This document shows positions 1-7,688 of a stretch of DNA of 64,000 nucleotides, one piece after another; position 1 is the stretch's first letter, and every line of letters starts with the position of its first letter. Made by a program: the position numbers and the translations under genes. The notes beneath the pieces are model-generated. The model was not told the origin of the DNA. It ran no database searches and saw only the letters and a program-made list of their open reading frames with translations. Location: assembly GCA_029974985.1 (NCBI GenBank), contig JARKQC010000243.1, forward strand, positions 1 to 64,000. The letters run 5' to 3'. The DNA is from Bacteroidota bacterium (lineage in GTDB: Bacteria; Bacteroidota; Ignavibacteria; Kapaibacteriales; UBA2268).

Positions 1-264
1 TCCTAATTTCATATTTGGTATTGTTAAAGTAGGAGCTGAAGATTCTTTTTTAACCTTGAGTTCTAAATTTTGATTAATAGCATTAGGCGGAAAAACGATT
101 TTAAAATCATTACCCGACTCGAAGATTTGTTCTTCGCTTGAAGCGATTACATTTTTCTCAATTATATAACTCGAACTTGGATTTGTAGTATCATCACAAG
201 AAATAATGATTAAGGATAGTATTGTAAAAACAAATACAAATTTGAAAATTAATAGATTTTTCAT
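1..264 (-). CDS. Lipoprotein, paralogue of the next gene (C-terminus outside the window)
   Basis: Reading leftward from an ATG at 264 the frame stays open to the window edge, so only the first 88 residues are seen. They begin with a basic start, a hydrophobic stretch and a lipobox (LIIISC), giving a lipoprotein that probably sits in the outer membrane. The mature part repeats the pattern of the 261-1352 product: PSS, then SSEEQIFE, ND-K-FP-N, and ELKVKKESS / LKVKKESS. The two genes are therefore tandem duplicates. Its ATG overlaps the stop of the upstream gene (ATGA), which suggests coupled translation. Function is not recognised; the gene is partial only because of the window edge. Confidence 0.8.
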   Translation of the reverse strand, partial: MKNLLIFKFVFVFTILSLIIISCDDTTNPSSSYIIEKNVIASSEEQIFESGNDFKIVFPPNAINQNLELKVKKESSAPTLTIPNMKLG

Positions 265-1352
265 TTTGTAAACCTCATTATTATAACATTAATATCAGAT
301 TTATTTTGTTTATAAACTTTACCTTCCCACTTATAATCATAGTTAAAATACAAGTTATCTAAACAACGATTAACATCATTTTTATCCATATAATAAATTA
401 ATGTATCGTTATTTTTGCTAACATAAGTTGCATTAACATTGCTTAGTTTCATTTTAACTTGAAAGTCATACCAATCAATTTGTGAGCTATGATAATCCCT
501 ATATTCAGAAATTTCAAAAGTTTTCAAAGTTGAGTGTGATTCGTTAATAGTATTACCCGTAATAGAATATTTGTAATATTGAAACCAAAAAGAAGTTTCT
601 GGATTACTATTAGCTGGGTCTCGGTCTGGATGGGAATTATAAGCTAAACTAAAATTATTACCCGAAAACACAAATGGATTATAAGTAAAAGTATTATCAT
701 TTTGAAGTATTAAATTTTGAAAAACAACTTTACCTTTTGGAAATTGATCACTATAAACGCTTATTAGACATCTTGGTAATATTTTAAGTAAATTATCATC
801 TTGCCCTGTATCAGTAGATGAAAAATCACCTATTATAATATCACCATTTTCAAGTAAAATTGGTAAATCTTTATTGCTTTTTCCATTAATACTGGATATT
901 TCAATGATAATTTTTTCTTTACTCTCATCGAGCTGGTATTTTGCAAGCTTCCACGAGCCTAATGAGTAAATGTATGCAAATATAGACTCTTTTGCAGTTT
1001 TACCACTTGGAATTGAAGATTTATCATAATTGATAATAATTTGAATAGGTTTAAGGAAATTTGCATCACCACTAAATTTAATTCTATAAAAGTTCTTACC
1101 TGGTTTAAGATTCTGGATATTTATTGGAGGAACAGAACTTTCTTTTTTCACTTTTAACTCGATATTATCAGCTATTGAGTTATTAGGAAAAATAATTTTA
1201 ATATCATTTTCATATTCGAAGATTTGCTCTTCAGAACTTGGTTTAACAGTTTTATCTAATAAATAGTCAGAACTTGGATTAAATATCTTATCAAGCTCGT
1301 CGCAAGAAGAGAATATAATCATTACAAAAAATAACAAAAATATCTTTTTCAT
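261..1352 (-). CDS. Lipoprotein of unknown function, first of a tandem pair
   Basis: This 363-residue protein has a short signal sequence ending in a lipobox (FSSC, Cys 17), so it should be lipid-anchored in the envelope. Residues 25-110 match its downstream paralogue closely. The rest is beta-rich with no motif I recognise. I see no catalytic residue pattern and do not assign a function. It is transcribed with the phospholipase-like gene upstream (26-bp gap) and overlaps the next gene by four bases (ATGA). A surface adhesin-like or binding lipoprotein is possible but is only a guess. Confidence 0.85.
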   Translation of the reverse strand: MKKIFLLFFVMIIFSSCDELDKIFNPSSDYLLDKTVKPSSEEQIFEYENDIKIIFPNNSIADNIELKVKKESSVPPINIQNLKPGKNFYRIKFSGDANFLKPIQIIINYDKSSIPSGKTAKESIFAYIYSLGSWKLAKYQLDESKEKIIIEISSINGKSNKDLPILLENGDIIIGDFSSTDTGQDDNLLKILPRCLISVYSDQFPKGKVVFQNLILQNDNTFTYNPFVFSGNNFSLAYNSHPDRDPANSNPETSFWFQYYKYSITGNTINESHSTLKTFEISEYRDYHSSQIDWYDFQVKMKLSNVNATYVSKNNDTLIYYMDKNDVNRCLDNLYFNYDYKWEGKVYKQNKSDINVIIMRFTK

Positions 1353-1378
1353 AAATCCCCCTAATTTGAGAGAATAAA

Positions 1379-3193
1379 TTAATTTTTAAAAATAGATAAG
1401 AAATCATCAGTATCAAGTTTTTTTTGAACTTTTGATGTTATCGCATCTCGACTACCAGTAGAAGTATATTTTCTATAATAATCATTAGTTCCAGATTTAT
1501 AATTCGAACTTGTCGTTGCAGACCATTTTTCTTGGTCAGAATTCAAATTACCATTCTGTAAATAAGATTGAGTAGCATTAGAACCCGAAATAGTAAATGA
1601 TAATCCCGAGTTTTCAATTTTTAACTGCATAAGTCCACTACCATCAAGATTTGTAATTTTTACATATCCATTACTAAGAACTTGATAGAATTTAGTTCCA
1701 GAAAAAACAGTACCCTTTTTAGGAGCGGCGGGGTCGTTTGAATCATCTAAAATTTCTTTAATATGCCATACACCCCATAGTGGATTCATCTTAATTTTAA
1801 GCTCTTTTTCAGTAGAAATTTTGAAACCCGGCATAATAATCATAGCAGAAATCATATCATTATTCTTAATTTGAAAAGGCAATACACCTTTAAATTTACC
1901 CTTTTCAATGATCAATACTGAATCGTGCATTTTATTATTGACTTTGAAATAAATTGGACCTTCGTATAAAATGGGATTAGGGTATTCACTATCGCTAATA
2001 TGTTTTACGTTAATCTCGAGTGTATCGGAAATATCATCTGTTTTTTTCATTTCAATATCTAAATGAGGTATAAATAAACGCATTACATTTAAACCAGCAT
2101 TAATAATATTTGGCACTAATTCCGATGCTTGCGAATTAGCGGCGCGCTTATCAATATATGGATATCCTCTAAATCTAAAATAAGATTGATCACGAGCTAA
2201 AATTATTTCTCTACCACTTGGAAATTTTTTAACAAAGGAAAAGCTCTCTGGTAAATATTCGAGATTTTGTAGTAAGGGAGCCGAATATTTTCCATCTTTA
2301 TTTATAGCAATATAATTTTGAACTCCCATTCCGTTAATAGTTTCATTTGTAAAGAAATTTGAATTTGTAAAACTTGCAAGTCGTTCATTGATACTTCTAA
2401 CAGTTTGGCAAGAGCTAAAATATGATTTAAGTCCAGGGTCGGGAATATTATCTTTATAATTTTCTGTTTGAGCAGGTGTGAAAAGTTCTTCATACGGATC
2501 TGGACTACCTAATATCCAGCCGCCAGAATAACCCAAAGGAGCGGCATGGCTATCATTTCGAGTATGCGGTGGGCAACCCATATCAGCTGTATTATGTAAT
2601 GTTTCACCAAGGCATCTGTATGCAGAAGCAAGATGTTCTTTTCTTTTATTTGTGTCTTTTTCTGTTAAAGCCAGTATCATGCTTGCTTTTCCAATCCTAA
2701 ACGACCAGATATTGCTCTCGCCTTTATAAGTATCTCCCAGAGCCCACTCTATAGCATCGGTTCTTGGATTAGGATACACTCCCTCCCAATATGTGCCTCG
2801 ATTAGTTAAATATCGCGAACCTTCTGTCTTAGTAGGATCGAAAAAATGCCTAACAGCCGCCTGTAATTCCGGCTCATCTGCGGAGTAACCACCGTGTTTA
2901 ATCCAATCATCTGCATATTTTGATGCTTCAGAATTAGTTGTACTTCCCTCAATATAGCCGGGATTTGTAAGTGCTAATCCTTTTAGTTTAGTTACATCAG
3001 AAGTAAAATTGAATTTGTAATTTTTAAATTTATCAATTTTAGCATCATAATTATAATAATCGTTAAACTTTTGAATTATTGCTTCATTGATTGATGGATG
3101 AGATTTAGTGTGTTCATAACCTCGTAATACAAGTTGCAAGGCAAAATATGTTATGAAACCGAGCAGAATAATTAAGGTATTTCTTGTTTTCAT
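1379..3193 (-). CDS. Zinc-dependent phospholipase C-like protein with a long C-terminal extension
   Basis: A 604-residue exported protein with an N-terminal hydrophobic signal or anchor (about 6-22). Residues 30-220 carry the spaced histidines and aspartates of the phospholipase C / S1-P1 nuclease-type zinc fold: H32, H100, H116, D154, then a cluster H200, D204, H210, D214 and H216 in ETLHNTADM...PPHTRNDSH. In this family these residues hold a three-zinc centre. The typical catalytic domain is about 250 residues, so the remaining C-terminal part, beta-rich from about 380, is an extra domain I cannot name. Substrate unknown; phospholipid or nucleic acid phosphoester hydrolysis is possible. It lies between two lipoprotein genes in a leftward envelope cluster. 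Confidence 0.75.
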   Translation of the reverse strand: MKTRNTLIILLGFITYFALQLVLRGYEHTKSHPSINEAIIQKFNDYYNYDAKIDKFKNYKFNFTSDVTKLKGLALTNPGYIEGSTTNSEASKYADDWIKHGGYSADEPELQAAVRHFFDPTKTEGSRYLTNRGTYWEGVYPNPRTDAIEWALGDTYKGESNIWSFRIGKASMILALTEKDTNKRKEHLASAYRCLGETLHNTADMGCPPHTRNDSHAAPLGYSGGWILGSPDPYEELFTPAQTENYKDNIPDPGLKSYFSSCQTVRSINERLASFTNSNFFTNETINGMGVQNYIAINKDGKYSAPLLQNLEYLPESFSFVKKFPSGREIILARDQSYFRFRGYPYIDKRAANSQASELVPNIINAGLNVMRLFIPHLDIEMKKTDDISDTLEINVKHISDSEYPNPILYEGPIYFKVNNKMHDSVLIIEKGKFKGVLPFQIKNNDMISAMIIMPGFKISTEKELKIKMNPLWGVWHIKEILDDSNDPAAPKKGTVFSGTKFYQVLSNGYVKITNLDGSGLMQLKIENSGLSFTISGSNATQSYLQNGNLNSDQEKWSATTSSNYKSGTNDYYRKYTSTGSRDAITSKVQKKLDTDDFLSIFKN

Positions 3194-3202
3194 TTTTGCC
3201 CC

Positions 3203-3613
3203 CTAAAACCTATGCAATTTCCAATTACCTTCACCACTATTGGAATAAGTAATTGTAAAAATTTGACCATCAATTGTTATTTCGTATTCAGCGTACATTT
3301 CGTTTGCAAATATCAACTTTCTATTTTTTAAAGCGTTTGCAAAAATTTCCATTTTATCGGGTGTTGTTTCAAGTTCTTCTGAATATATTTCTTTATATTC
3401 ATCATACATAAGATCAAGTACTGATTGTTTATTACCGCTTTGAAAAGCAGAAATCACATCGTTGTTGAATTTTTTTACTTGTTCTGTTTCTTGTCCCGGA
3501 TTATCAATTGGTGCAGTTGGATTATCTTCAGGGCAATGTGTCAGAAATGATGAAATTGCGGCAAGGACTATACCAAAAAAATATAGCTTGATATTATTAT
3601 GTAAACCTTTCAT
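3203..3613 (-). CDS. Small lipoprotein of unknown function
   Basis: I place the start at the ATG at 3613, because the upstream ATG (3682) would add a lysine-rich stretch before the signal peptide. The protein then begins MKGLHNN, has a hydrophobic core and a lipobox ending in LTHC. The mature domain of about 110 residues (FNNDVISAFQSGNKQSVLDLM...) resembles small DUF4878 / NTF2-like lipoprotein domains in length and in its helix-then-beta-strand pattern, but I cannot confirm the family. It is first in the leftward cluster with the zinc phospholipase-like gene, 10 bp away. Confidence 0.7.
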   Translation of the reverse strand: MKGLHNNIKLYFFGIVLAAISSFLTHCPEDNPTAPIDNPGQETEQVKKFNNDVISAFQSGNKQSVLDLMYDEYKEIYSEELETTPDKMEIFANALKNRKLIFANEMYAEYEITIDGQIFTITYSNSGEGNWKLHRF

Positions 3614-3789
3614 TTTCAAACTCTTTTTTAAAGTTAATAAAAGATATTTCTTAAAAATAATTATTTTACCAGTAAAATACAAATTATTTTTTTAATTAAT
3701 TGATTAATTTATTGTTTGAAATTTGTAGAAGTAAATAATTATAGAAACTCAATATGGAAAAAACTTAGATATTAAAGAGTAAATAATAA
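3614..3789. other. AT-rich gap between host lipoprotein gene and attL
   Basis: No gene seen. The stretch should contain the promoter of the leftward lipoprotein / phospholipase-like cluster. I cannot assign a box with confidence in such AT-rich DNA. Confidence 0.4.
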
Positions 3790-3823
3790 AAAAAAAAGGG
3801 CTTATAAAATAAGTCCTTTTTTC
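3790..3823. terminator. Left copy of the tRNA-Asp terminator hairpin
   Basis: A-run, GGGCTTAT, short loop, ATAAGTCC, T-run forms a bidirectional intrinsic terminator. It is part of the 85-bp repeat. In the integrated state it lies downstream of the leftward integrase gene and may end integrase transcription, insulating the host genes to the left. Confidence 0.8.
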
Positions 3824-3831
3824 AAAAGAAG

Positions 3832-3874
3832 CGGAGTCGACGAGACTCGAACTCGCGGCCTCCTGCGTGACAGG
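3832..3874 (-). pseudogene. tRNA-Asp 3'-half remnant at attL
   Basis: These 43 bases match the 3' half of the intact tRNA-Asp at 29418-29492, from the anticodon region to the discriminator base. The 5' half is missing because element DNA follows. It cannot make a working tRNA; it marks the original chromosomal 3' end displaced by insertion. Confidence 0.9.
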
Positions 3875-3969
3875 TATTAGATAATGAAATTATTTAACTT
3901 GATTATATGATTGAATTATAAAGTGATTACATCGTAAATAATTATAACGTATAAATTTATAGATTTTAT

Positions 3970-4055
3970 CATTAACGTTCATAAACCTTTATTAAACCTC
4001 ATTAACGTTTATAAAAGTCCATTAATATTTTAAAATATTGTTGCATAATTGTTGC
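3970..4055 (+). promoter_or_regulatory. Candidate integrase / excisionase arm-type sites, left end
   Basis: Two sets of direct repeats lie between attL and the integrase gene. CATTAACGTT followed by YATAAA occurs at 3970 and again at 4000, exactly 30 bp apart. ATTGTTGC occurs at 4037 and 4048, 11 bp apart. The same ATTGTTGC pair with the same 11-bp spacing recurs near attR (29283 and 29294), which is what arm-type binding sites of a tyrosine integrase would look like. The rest of 3875-4140 is AT-rich with no gene. Confidence 0.6.
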
Positions 4056-4140
4056 AAGATTTACATTATATTCCCCATATTTGCCAATCTTGATATTGTA
4101 CAAATCTATCACCTCTTTAGTATTATTTAATTATATTTTT

Positions 4141-5226
4141 TTATTTTAATATTTCTGTTAATTTATTCATTGAATTTTGTAGTATATCATCATCTAATTT
4201 TTGATAATAATCAATCGTTACTCTTATATTTTTGTGTCTCATTAATTTTTGAGCAACATTAACGGGGATTTCACTTTTCATAAGATAATATAAAAATGAT
4301 TTTCGTAATTCGTGGAAAGAACGATTATCTTTTTCAATATTTAATTTTTCTAAAGCGTCATTTAAGCGACGATTTAAACGGGATCGCGATGAATTTTGCC
4401 AACGGAAGACTTTTATTTTATTCTTTACTTTTAATGGAGCTATTAAATTAAATATAAAGTCATTAATTGGTATTTTTTCATTTTCAAAACTTACTTTATT
4501 ATGCAAATAAATATAATTTTTACGAACCTGTTGCCAAGTTAAATTTAGAGCTTCACCTATACGTAAACCTGTAAGAGATAAAAATTTAATTAATATAGCA
4601 AATTCTTCATCAATTTTATTGAAATAATCTACTATTTGATTAATTTCACTTTTTAAAAATATCTTATTTTCTTGTTTCTTCGTTTTCAAATAATATTTTC
4701 TTTTAACATTTATTCTTTTATCAATATGACCTTTTTCGTGTAGCCAGTTTAAAAAGGTGCTTAATGTTCTAACATAAATATTTTTAGTTTCATGCGTAAC
4801 TTTACTATTTTTTAGAAAATATATAACTTCATCTTCAATTAATTCAGCGTCTAACGTTATATTATTTTTGATTATTGATTTATAAGCTAATTTATAAATT
4901 GAAATTGTTGCTTTGGAATGCGTTATTTCACGTTCAGAAATGAATTTGTCAAATATTTGATTAATATTTTTACGTGTTATAAGTAAATTTTCTTTTAAAC
5001 CTAAAATTTCTAAATATAAATTTTCTTTTATCTTTTCTGCTCTTTTTCTATTTATTGAATTATCTTTTAAGCCCGTGTAAATTCGTTTTTTTTTAACTTG
5101 TACAACAATTGTATTAGACCTATTTTCTACAAAAATAGACCCAGGAATATTTTGCAATTTTATTTTTTTTAATTCGTTATTCATTTTGAATGAACACAAA
5201 GATTTTAATATGTCTGACAAAATCAT
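4141..5226 (-). CDS. int: Tyrosine recombinase (phage integrase)
   Basis: Catalyses site-specific recombination between attP and the tRNA-Asp attB. The C-terminal catalytic domain is complete: counted from the TTG at 5235, R225 in TGLRIGEAL, K247, H308 and R311 in FHELRKSF, H334 in MRHKNIR and the nucleophile Y343 in TIDYYQ. An SAM-like core-binding domain occupies about 90-180, and the basic N-terminus (about 20-65) is the likely arm-binding domain. Length is normal for the family. The start is uncertain: TTG at 5235, ATG at 5226 (used here) or ATG at 5184, which begins the conserved part. It is adjacent to attL and transcribed towards it. Confidence 0.95.
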   Translation of the reverse strand: MILSDILKSLCSFKMNNELKKIKLQNIPGSIFVENRSNTIVVQVKKKRIYTGLKDNSINRKRAEKIKENLYLEILGLKENLLITRKNINQIFDKFISEREITHSKATISIYKLAYKSIIKNNITLDAELIEDEVIYFLKNSKVTHETKNIYVRTLSTFLNWLHEKGHIDKRINVKRKYYLKTKKQENKIFLKSEINQIVDYFNKIDEEFAILIKFLSLTGLRIGEALNLTWQQVRKNYIYLHNKVSFENEKIPINDFIFNLIAPLKVKNKIKVFRWQNSSRSRLNRRLNDALEKLNIEKDNRSFHELRKSFLYYLMKSEIPVNVAQKLMRHKNIRVTIDYYQKLDDDILQNSMNKLTEILK

Positions 5227-5270
5227 AAAGCCCAATTAACTCATCTTCAAAATATAATTAATTGGGCTTT
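5227..5270. terminator. Bidirectional hairpin between lipoprotein and integrase genes
   Basis: AAAGCCCAATTAA (5227-5239) pairs perfectly with TTAATTGGGCTTT (5258-5270). It lies directly downstream of the leftward lipoprotein gene and abuts the integrase start, so it probably separates lipoprotein transcripts from int and lets int be controlled on its own. Confidence 0.75.
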
Positions 5271-5275
5271 ATTTT

Positions 5276-5716
5276 TTAATCTTTATTGCCATAAAGAAAC
5301 ATATATAAACATTCATTAATTTCACTATAATATAATATACATTTATCTTTATAATAACTATTTTCCATTGCGTAAAAATTTTCACTACTATAATATTCAT
5401 CTAAACAATTAACTGGTGAAAATAAAATTTTAGATTTATTTTCAATATAATCGCTCATATTTGTTTTAGCTATAAAAATAAAATCATATTCAGTATATTC
5501 ATTATAAATTTTACAATTATTAATCATTCCTCGTAAATCATTTTTAGCTTGTTCAGTTTCAACATAAGTATGCCAGCTAAACATACTTTTTACAGTATCT
5601 ATAAGTTCCTGTTCTGGTTTTACTTCTTTTATAGTATTTGTAACTTTATCATCACCACAAGAATAAATAATTAATGCTATTGCTATTAAAACCGTGTAAA
5701 TCAAATATTTTTTCAT
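5276..5716 (-). CDS. Prophage-encoded lipoprotein, candidate lysogenic-conversion or exclusion factor
   Basis: The 146-residue product starts MKKYLIYT, has a hydrophobic stretch and a lipobox (IIYSC, Cys 20) followed by GDD, and then a Cys-, Tyr- and Asn-rich mature domain with no motif I recognise. The start has a good ribosome site (AAAAGGTG) seven bases before ATG. It sits between repressor and integrase, on the repressor strand, so it should be made in the lysogen. Phage lipoproteins in this position often change the cell surface or block superinfection; here that is inference from position and topology only. Confidence 0.7.
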   Translation of the reverse strand: MKKYLIYTVLIAIALIIYSCGDDKVTNTIKEVKPEQELIDTVKSMFSWHTYVETEQAKNDLRGMINNCKIYNEYTEYDFIFIAKTNMSDYIENKSKILFSPVNCLDEYYSSENFYAMENSYYKDKCILYYSEINECLYMFLYGNKD

Positions 5717-5752
5717 AAAAACACCTTTTAAAATAATTTATAAATAATTTTG

Positions 5753-5770
5753 GCATAATATTTATTATGC
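5753..5770. terminator. Small hairpin at the repressor stop codon
   Basis: GCATAATA, two-base loop, TATTATGC. It overlaps the end of the repressor gene and may reduce read-through from the repressor into the lipoprotein gene or stabilise the repressor mRNA. There is no long T-run, so termination is uncertain. Confidence 0.4.
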
Positions 5771-6175
5771 TTTTAGAATACTCTTTATTAAATTGTCGGC
5801 ATAATCAAGTTTTGCACGTAGTTCAGTAATTTCATTCTGTAAACGTGCAATTTCAATATTATTTTTTGACGTTCCTTTAACCGTTTTTTTTAATTCTTCT
5901 TCTAATTCTTCAATTCTTTCTTTGTATTTTATAGTATTTTCTAAATTGTCTTTTATGTTTGGATTTCCTTCACCAGTTAAAAGCCAATGTAAATTTACTT
6001 TAAATTTTACGCTATATGAATAAATTTCGTTAATATCAATAGTATTTCTATTTTTCCAAGATGACAATGTTGATTGTTTAACTTGTAAAATATTGCTTAA
6101 TTCTGTATCAGTTTTAATATTTAGATATTGTTTTAATCTTTCCAAAATTAAACTTATATTTATAATGTTATTCAT
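5765..6175 (-). CDS. CI-like repressor with coiled-coil C-terminus
   Basis: A 136-residue DNA-binding protein. Residues 8-70 form a helix-turn-helix of the phage CI repressor type (TDTELSNILQVKQSTLSSWK, then VNLHWLLTGEG, the hallmark end of this domain). The C-terminal half (about 80-133) is a heptad-like coiled coil in place of a LexA-type self-cleaving peptidase, so it should dimerise but is not expected to be cleaved after DNA damage. It is divergent from the early operon across a 158-bp switch region with two palindromes. It likely maintains lysogeny by blocking the rightward promoter. Confidence 0.85.
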   Translation of the reverse strand: MNNIINISLILERLKQYLNIKTDTELSNILQVKQSTLSSWKNRNTIDINEIYSYSVKFKVNLHWLLTGEGNPNIKDNLENTIKYKERIEELEEELKKTVKGTSKNNIEIARLQNEITELRAKLDYADNLIKSILKA

Positions 6176-6214
6176 ATTGAAAAAATATAATAAAATAATT
6201 AAAAAATAATTTGC

Positions 6215-6237
6215 AAATTACTCAAAATGAGTTATTT
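6215..6237. promoter_or_regulatory. Candidate repressor operator 1
   Basis: AAATTACTCA, AAA spacer, TGAGTTATTT: a dyad with 9 of 10 arm bases matching, in the spacer between the leftward repressor and the rightward early genes, 40 bp from the repressor start. Position and size fit a dimeric HTH repressor site. Confidence 0.6.
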
Positions 6238-6257
6238 TTGTAAATAAATTAATAACA

Positions 6258-6289
6258 CTTATATAATAATTATATAATTGTTATATAAG
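6258..6289. promoter_or_regulatory. Candidate operator 2: 32-bp near-perfect palindrome
   Basis: CTTATATAA at 6258-6266 pairs with TTATATAAG at 6281-6289 around a central AATTATATAATT, with a single mismatched pair (6267/6280). It lies 45 bp before the first early gene and probably overlaps the early promoter. Either the CI-like repressor or the ribbon-helix-helix protein encoded next could bind here. Confidence 0.55.
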
Positions 6290-6333
6290 ATTAGGCGAAT
6301 ATAAGAAATTTTTGTATAATATAAAGGTATAAA

Positions 6334-6525
6334 ATGAAAATAATCGAAGAAAATTCTAATTTTGAAAAAAAATTTATACGCAGTTTTTCGATGAATAAAG
6401 ATACTTTTAAAAAATTAGTATATATTGCACGTAATACTAAGCGTTCACGCAGCAATATGATTGAAATTTTGATAAATAACTATTATGAAACTTTAAATAT
6501 TAATAATATTAATTCAATATTATAA
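6334..6525 (+). CDS. Ribbon-helix-helix DNA-binding protein, early regulator
   Basis: This 63-residue protein has the size and pattern of an Arc/MetJ-type ribbon-helix-helix domain: a short strand (FIRSFSM), helix (KDTFKKLVYIARNT), turn with RSRSN, and a second helix (MIEILINNYYE). It is the first gene transcribed away from the CI-like repressor, the place where a Cro-like antagonist is usual. Ribosome site AAAGG lies seven bases before ATG. It probably autoregulates the early promoter or represses the lysogeny module. Confidence 0.7.
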   Translation: MKIIEENSNFEKKFIRSFSMNKDTFKKLVYIARNTKRSRSNMIEILINNYYETLNINNINSIL

Positions 6526-6534
6526 GGTTTTAAA

Positions 6535-6819
6535 ATGTATAGAAATTTTATTGAATATTATGTAAAAAAGTTAGTTGGTTTTCGATTAGATTTATATGAA
6601 AATGTATATTGTGAACTGGTAAAGTTTGATTTTAATAATGATAATTTATTATTAGATTTTTTATTATTTATAAATAATGAATATGAAATAAGTTTTCAAG
6701 TTTTTTTAGAAAAAAATGATATTGAAAATAATAATCATATTCTTCTAAATAAAGTAATTGTAAGTAATATATATGAAAATGTAATTAATTATTTTGAAAA
6801 TAAATATAAAGGTGAATAA
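6535..6819 (+). CDS. Hypothetical early protein
   Basis: A 94-residue acidic protein (many Asn, Asp, Glu, Tyr) without recognised motif, signal or membrane segment. It follows the ribbon-helix-helix gene by 9 bp with AAGG before ATG, so it belongs to the early operon. Function unknown; small early phage proteins often act against host enzymes, which is only a general possibility here. Confidence 0.65.
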   Translation: MYRNFIEYYVKKLVGFRLDLYENVYCELVKFDFNNDNLLLDFLLFINNEYEISFQVFLEKNDIENNNHILLNKVIVSNIYENVINYFENKYKGE

Positions 6820-6820
6820 T

Positions 6821-6970
6821 ATGAAAAAAGCCATTATTGAACAGCTTAAACCTCACGTAAGAAATACTGAAATAAATTTAGTATTTATAGGATGGGCAAT
6901 ACGCGATTTAACAAATGGTGATATAAGATATAAAATTTTTTTTCTAAACGGTAAACAAGTATCAATTTGA
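6821..6970 (+). CDS. Very small hypothetical early protein (49 aa)
   Basis: ATG at 6821 is preceded by a clear ribosome site (AAAGGTG) and lies one base after the stop of the previous gene. The frame runs 49 codons to TGA at 6968. The product begins MKKAIIEQLKPHV and ends FFLNGKQVSI. No motif is recognised; it reads as a small soluble alpha/beta protein. The ribosome site and tight spacing make it credible despite its size. Confidence 0.6.
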   Translation: MKKAIIEQLKPHVRNTEINLVFIGWAIRDLTNGDIRYKIFFLNGKQVSI

Positions 6971-7011
6971 ATAATAATAATTTAAAATCTATTAAATAAT
7001 TAGGAATTAAA

Positions 7012-7323
7012 ATGAATAAAGAATTTTTAGAAAATACGGCTTATGAATATTATTATACGGTTTTACAAATATATAATAACATGCAGGAATTAAATAAAAT
7101 CAATTTAGACAAAGATTTTAACGAAAATTTTATTTTTTCTTATGACTGGAATAATTTTAAAAAATTATTCAGCAAATTAAATTACTTAATTAATCAAAAA
7201 TTCACTTTGCAAAATAAAATAGAACAATTTGATTTTATTGATGAAGATTATTGTTATAAAGTAATTAACAATTTATTTTTAATTTCAAATAAAAGGAATT
7301 TGAAAAATGGAAATCTTAAATAA
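7012..7323 (+). CDS. Hypothetical early protein
   Basis: A 103-residue, mostly helical, Asn/Phe/Tyr-rich protein with AGGAA as ribosome site. No motif recognised. It overlaps the next gene by 17 bp in another frame, which supports translation as part of one compact operon. Confidence 0.6.
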   Translation: MNKEFLENTAYEYYYTVLQIYNNMQELNKINLDKDFNENFIFSYDWNNFKKLFSKLNYLINQKFTLQNKIEQFDFIDEDYCYKVINNLFLISNKRNLKNGNLK

Positions 7324-7510
7324 TATTGTTATTGATAAATATTTAAAGCACTTAATAGAATTATCCCTATTAAGTGATAGCAGTTTTTTATTATATAATA
7401 ATAATATTGAAACTGGTAATTTAGAACGCGCAATGAAATTTTTAAAAATTCATTTATTTACAGAATTTAGAATCCACAAATTATTTAAGGAATATATTAA
7501 TTTTGAATAG
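7307..7510 (+). CDS. Hypothetical early protein (67 aa)
   Basis: The ATG at 7307 is preceded by AAAAGGAA inside the end of the previous gene. The 67-residue product (LKHLIELSLLSDSSFLLYNN...) is helical with no recognised motif. It overlaps the start of the following membrane-protein gene by 8 bp. Confidence 0.55.
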   Translation: MEILNNIVIDKYLKHLIELSLLSDSSFLLYNNNIETGNLERAMKFLKIHLFTEFRIHKLFKEYINFE

Positions 7511-7688
7511 TATTTTATACATAAGTATTGCTATTATAATTGTAGCTTTTTTTTCAATAATATCTTATACTCTTGGCTATATTTTAGCAGAAATCAAATA
7601 TAAGAATATTAGATTTAAAGAATATAGAAAATTAAAAGAAATATTTGAAACCTATTATTACAGAAGTGGCAAAAATGACAATTTATAA
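7503..7688 (+). CDS. Small single-span membrane protein (61 aa)
   Basis: From a TTG start overlapping the previous stop, the product has one strong membrane segment (about 4-30, LYISIAIIIVAFFSIISYTL) followed by a basic, cytoplasm-like helix. It is early, not near the lysis genes, so an inner-membrane accessory such as superinfection exclusion is more likely than a holin; this is inference. Confidence 0.5.
   Translation: MNSILYISIAIIIVAFFSIISYTLGYILAEIKYKNIRFKEYRKLKEIFETYYYRSGKNDNL

Larger units (their letters stand above)
3790..3874. repeat. attL core: 85-bp direct repeat
   Basis: Identical base for base to 29376-29460. It begins in an A-run, includes the terminator hairpin and the 3' half of tRNA-Asp, and ends at GTGACAGG in the anticodon region. 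The two copies diverge right after this point. Crossover probably occurs in or near the anticodon stem-loop, as is usual for tRNA-targeting tyrosine recombinases. Confidence 0.93.

Noticed and set aside
2302..2493. Small ORF inside the phospholipase-like gene
   Set aside because: Shadow in another frame of a gene with clear domain motifs; no ribosome site.
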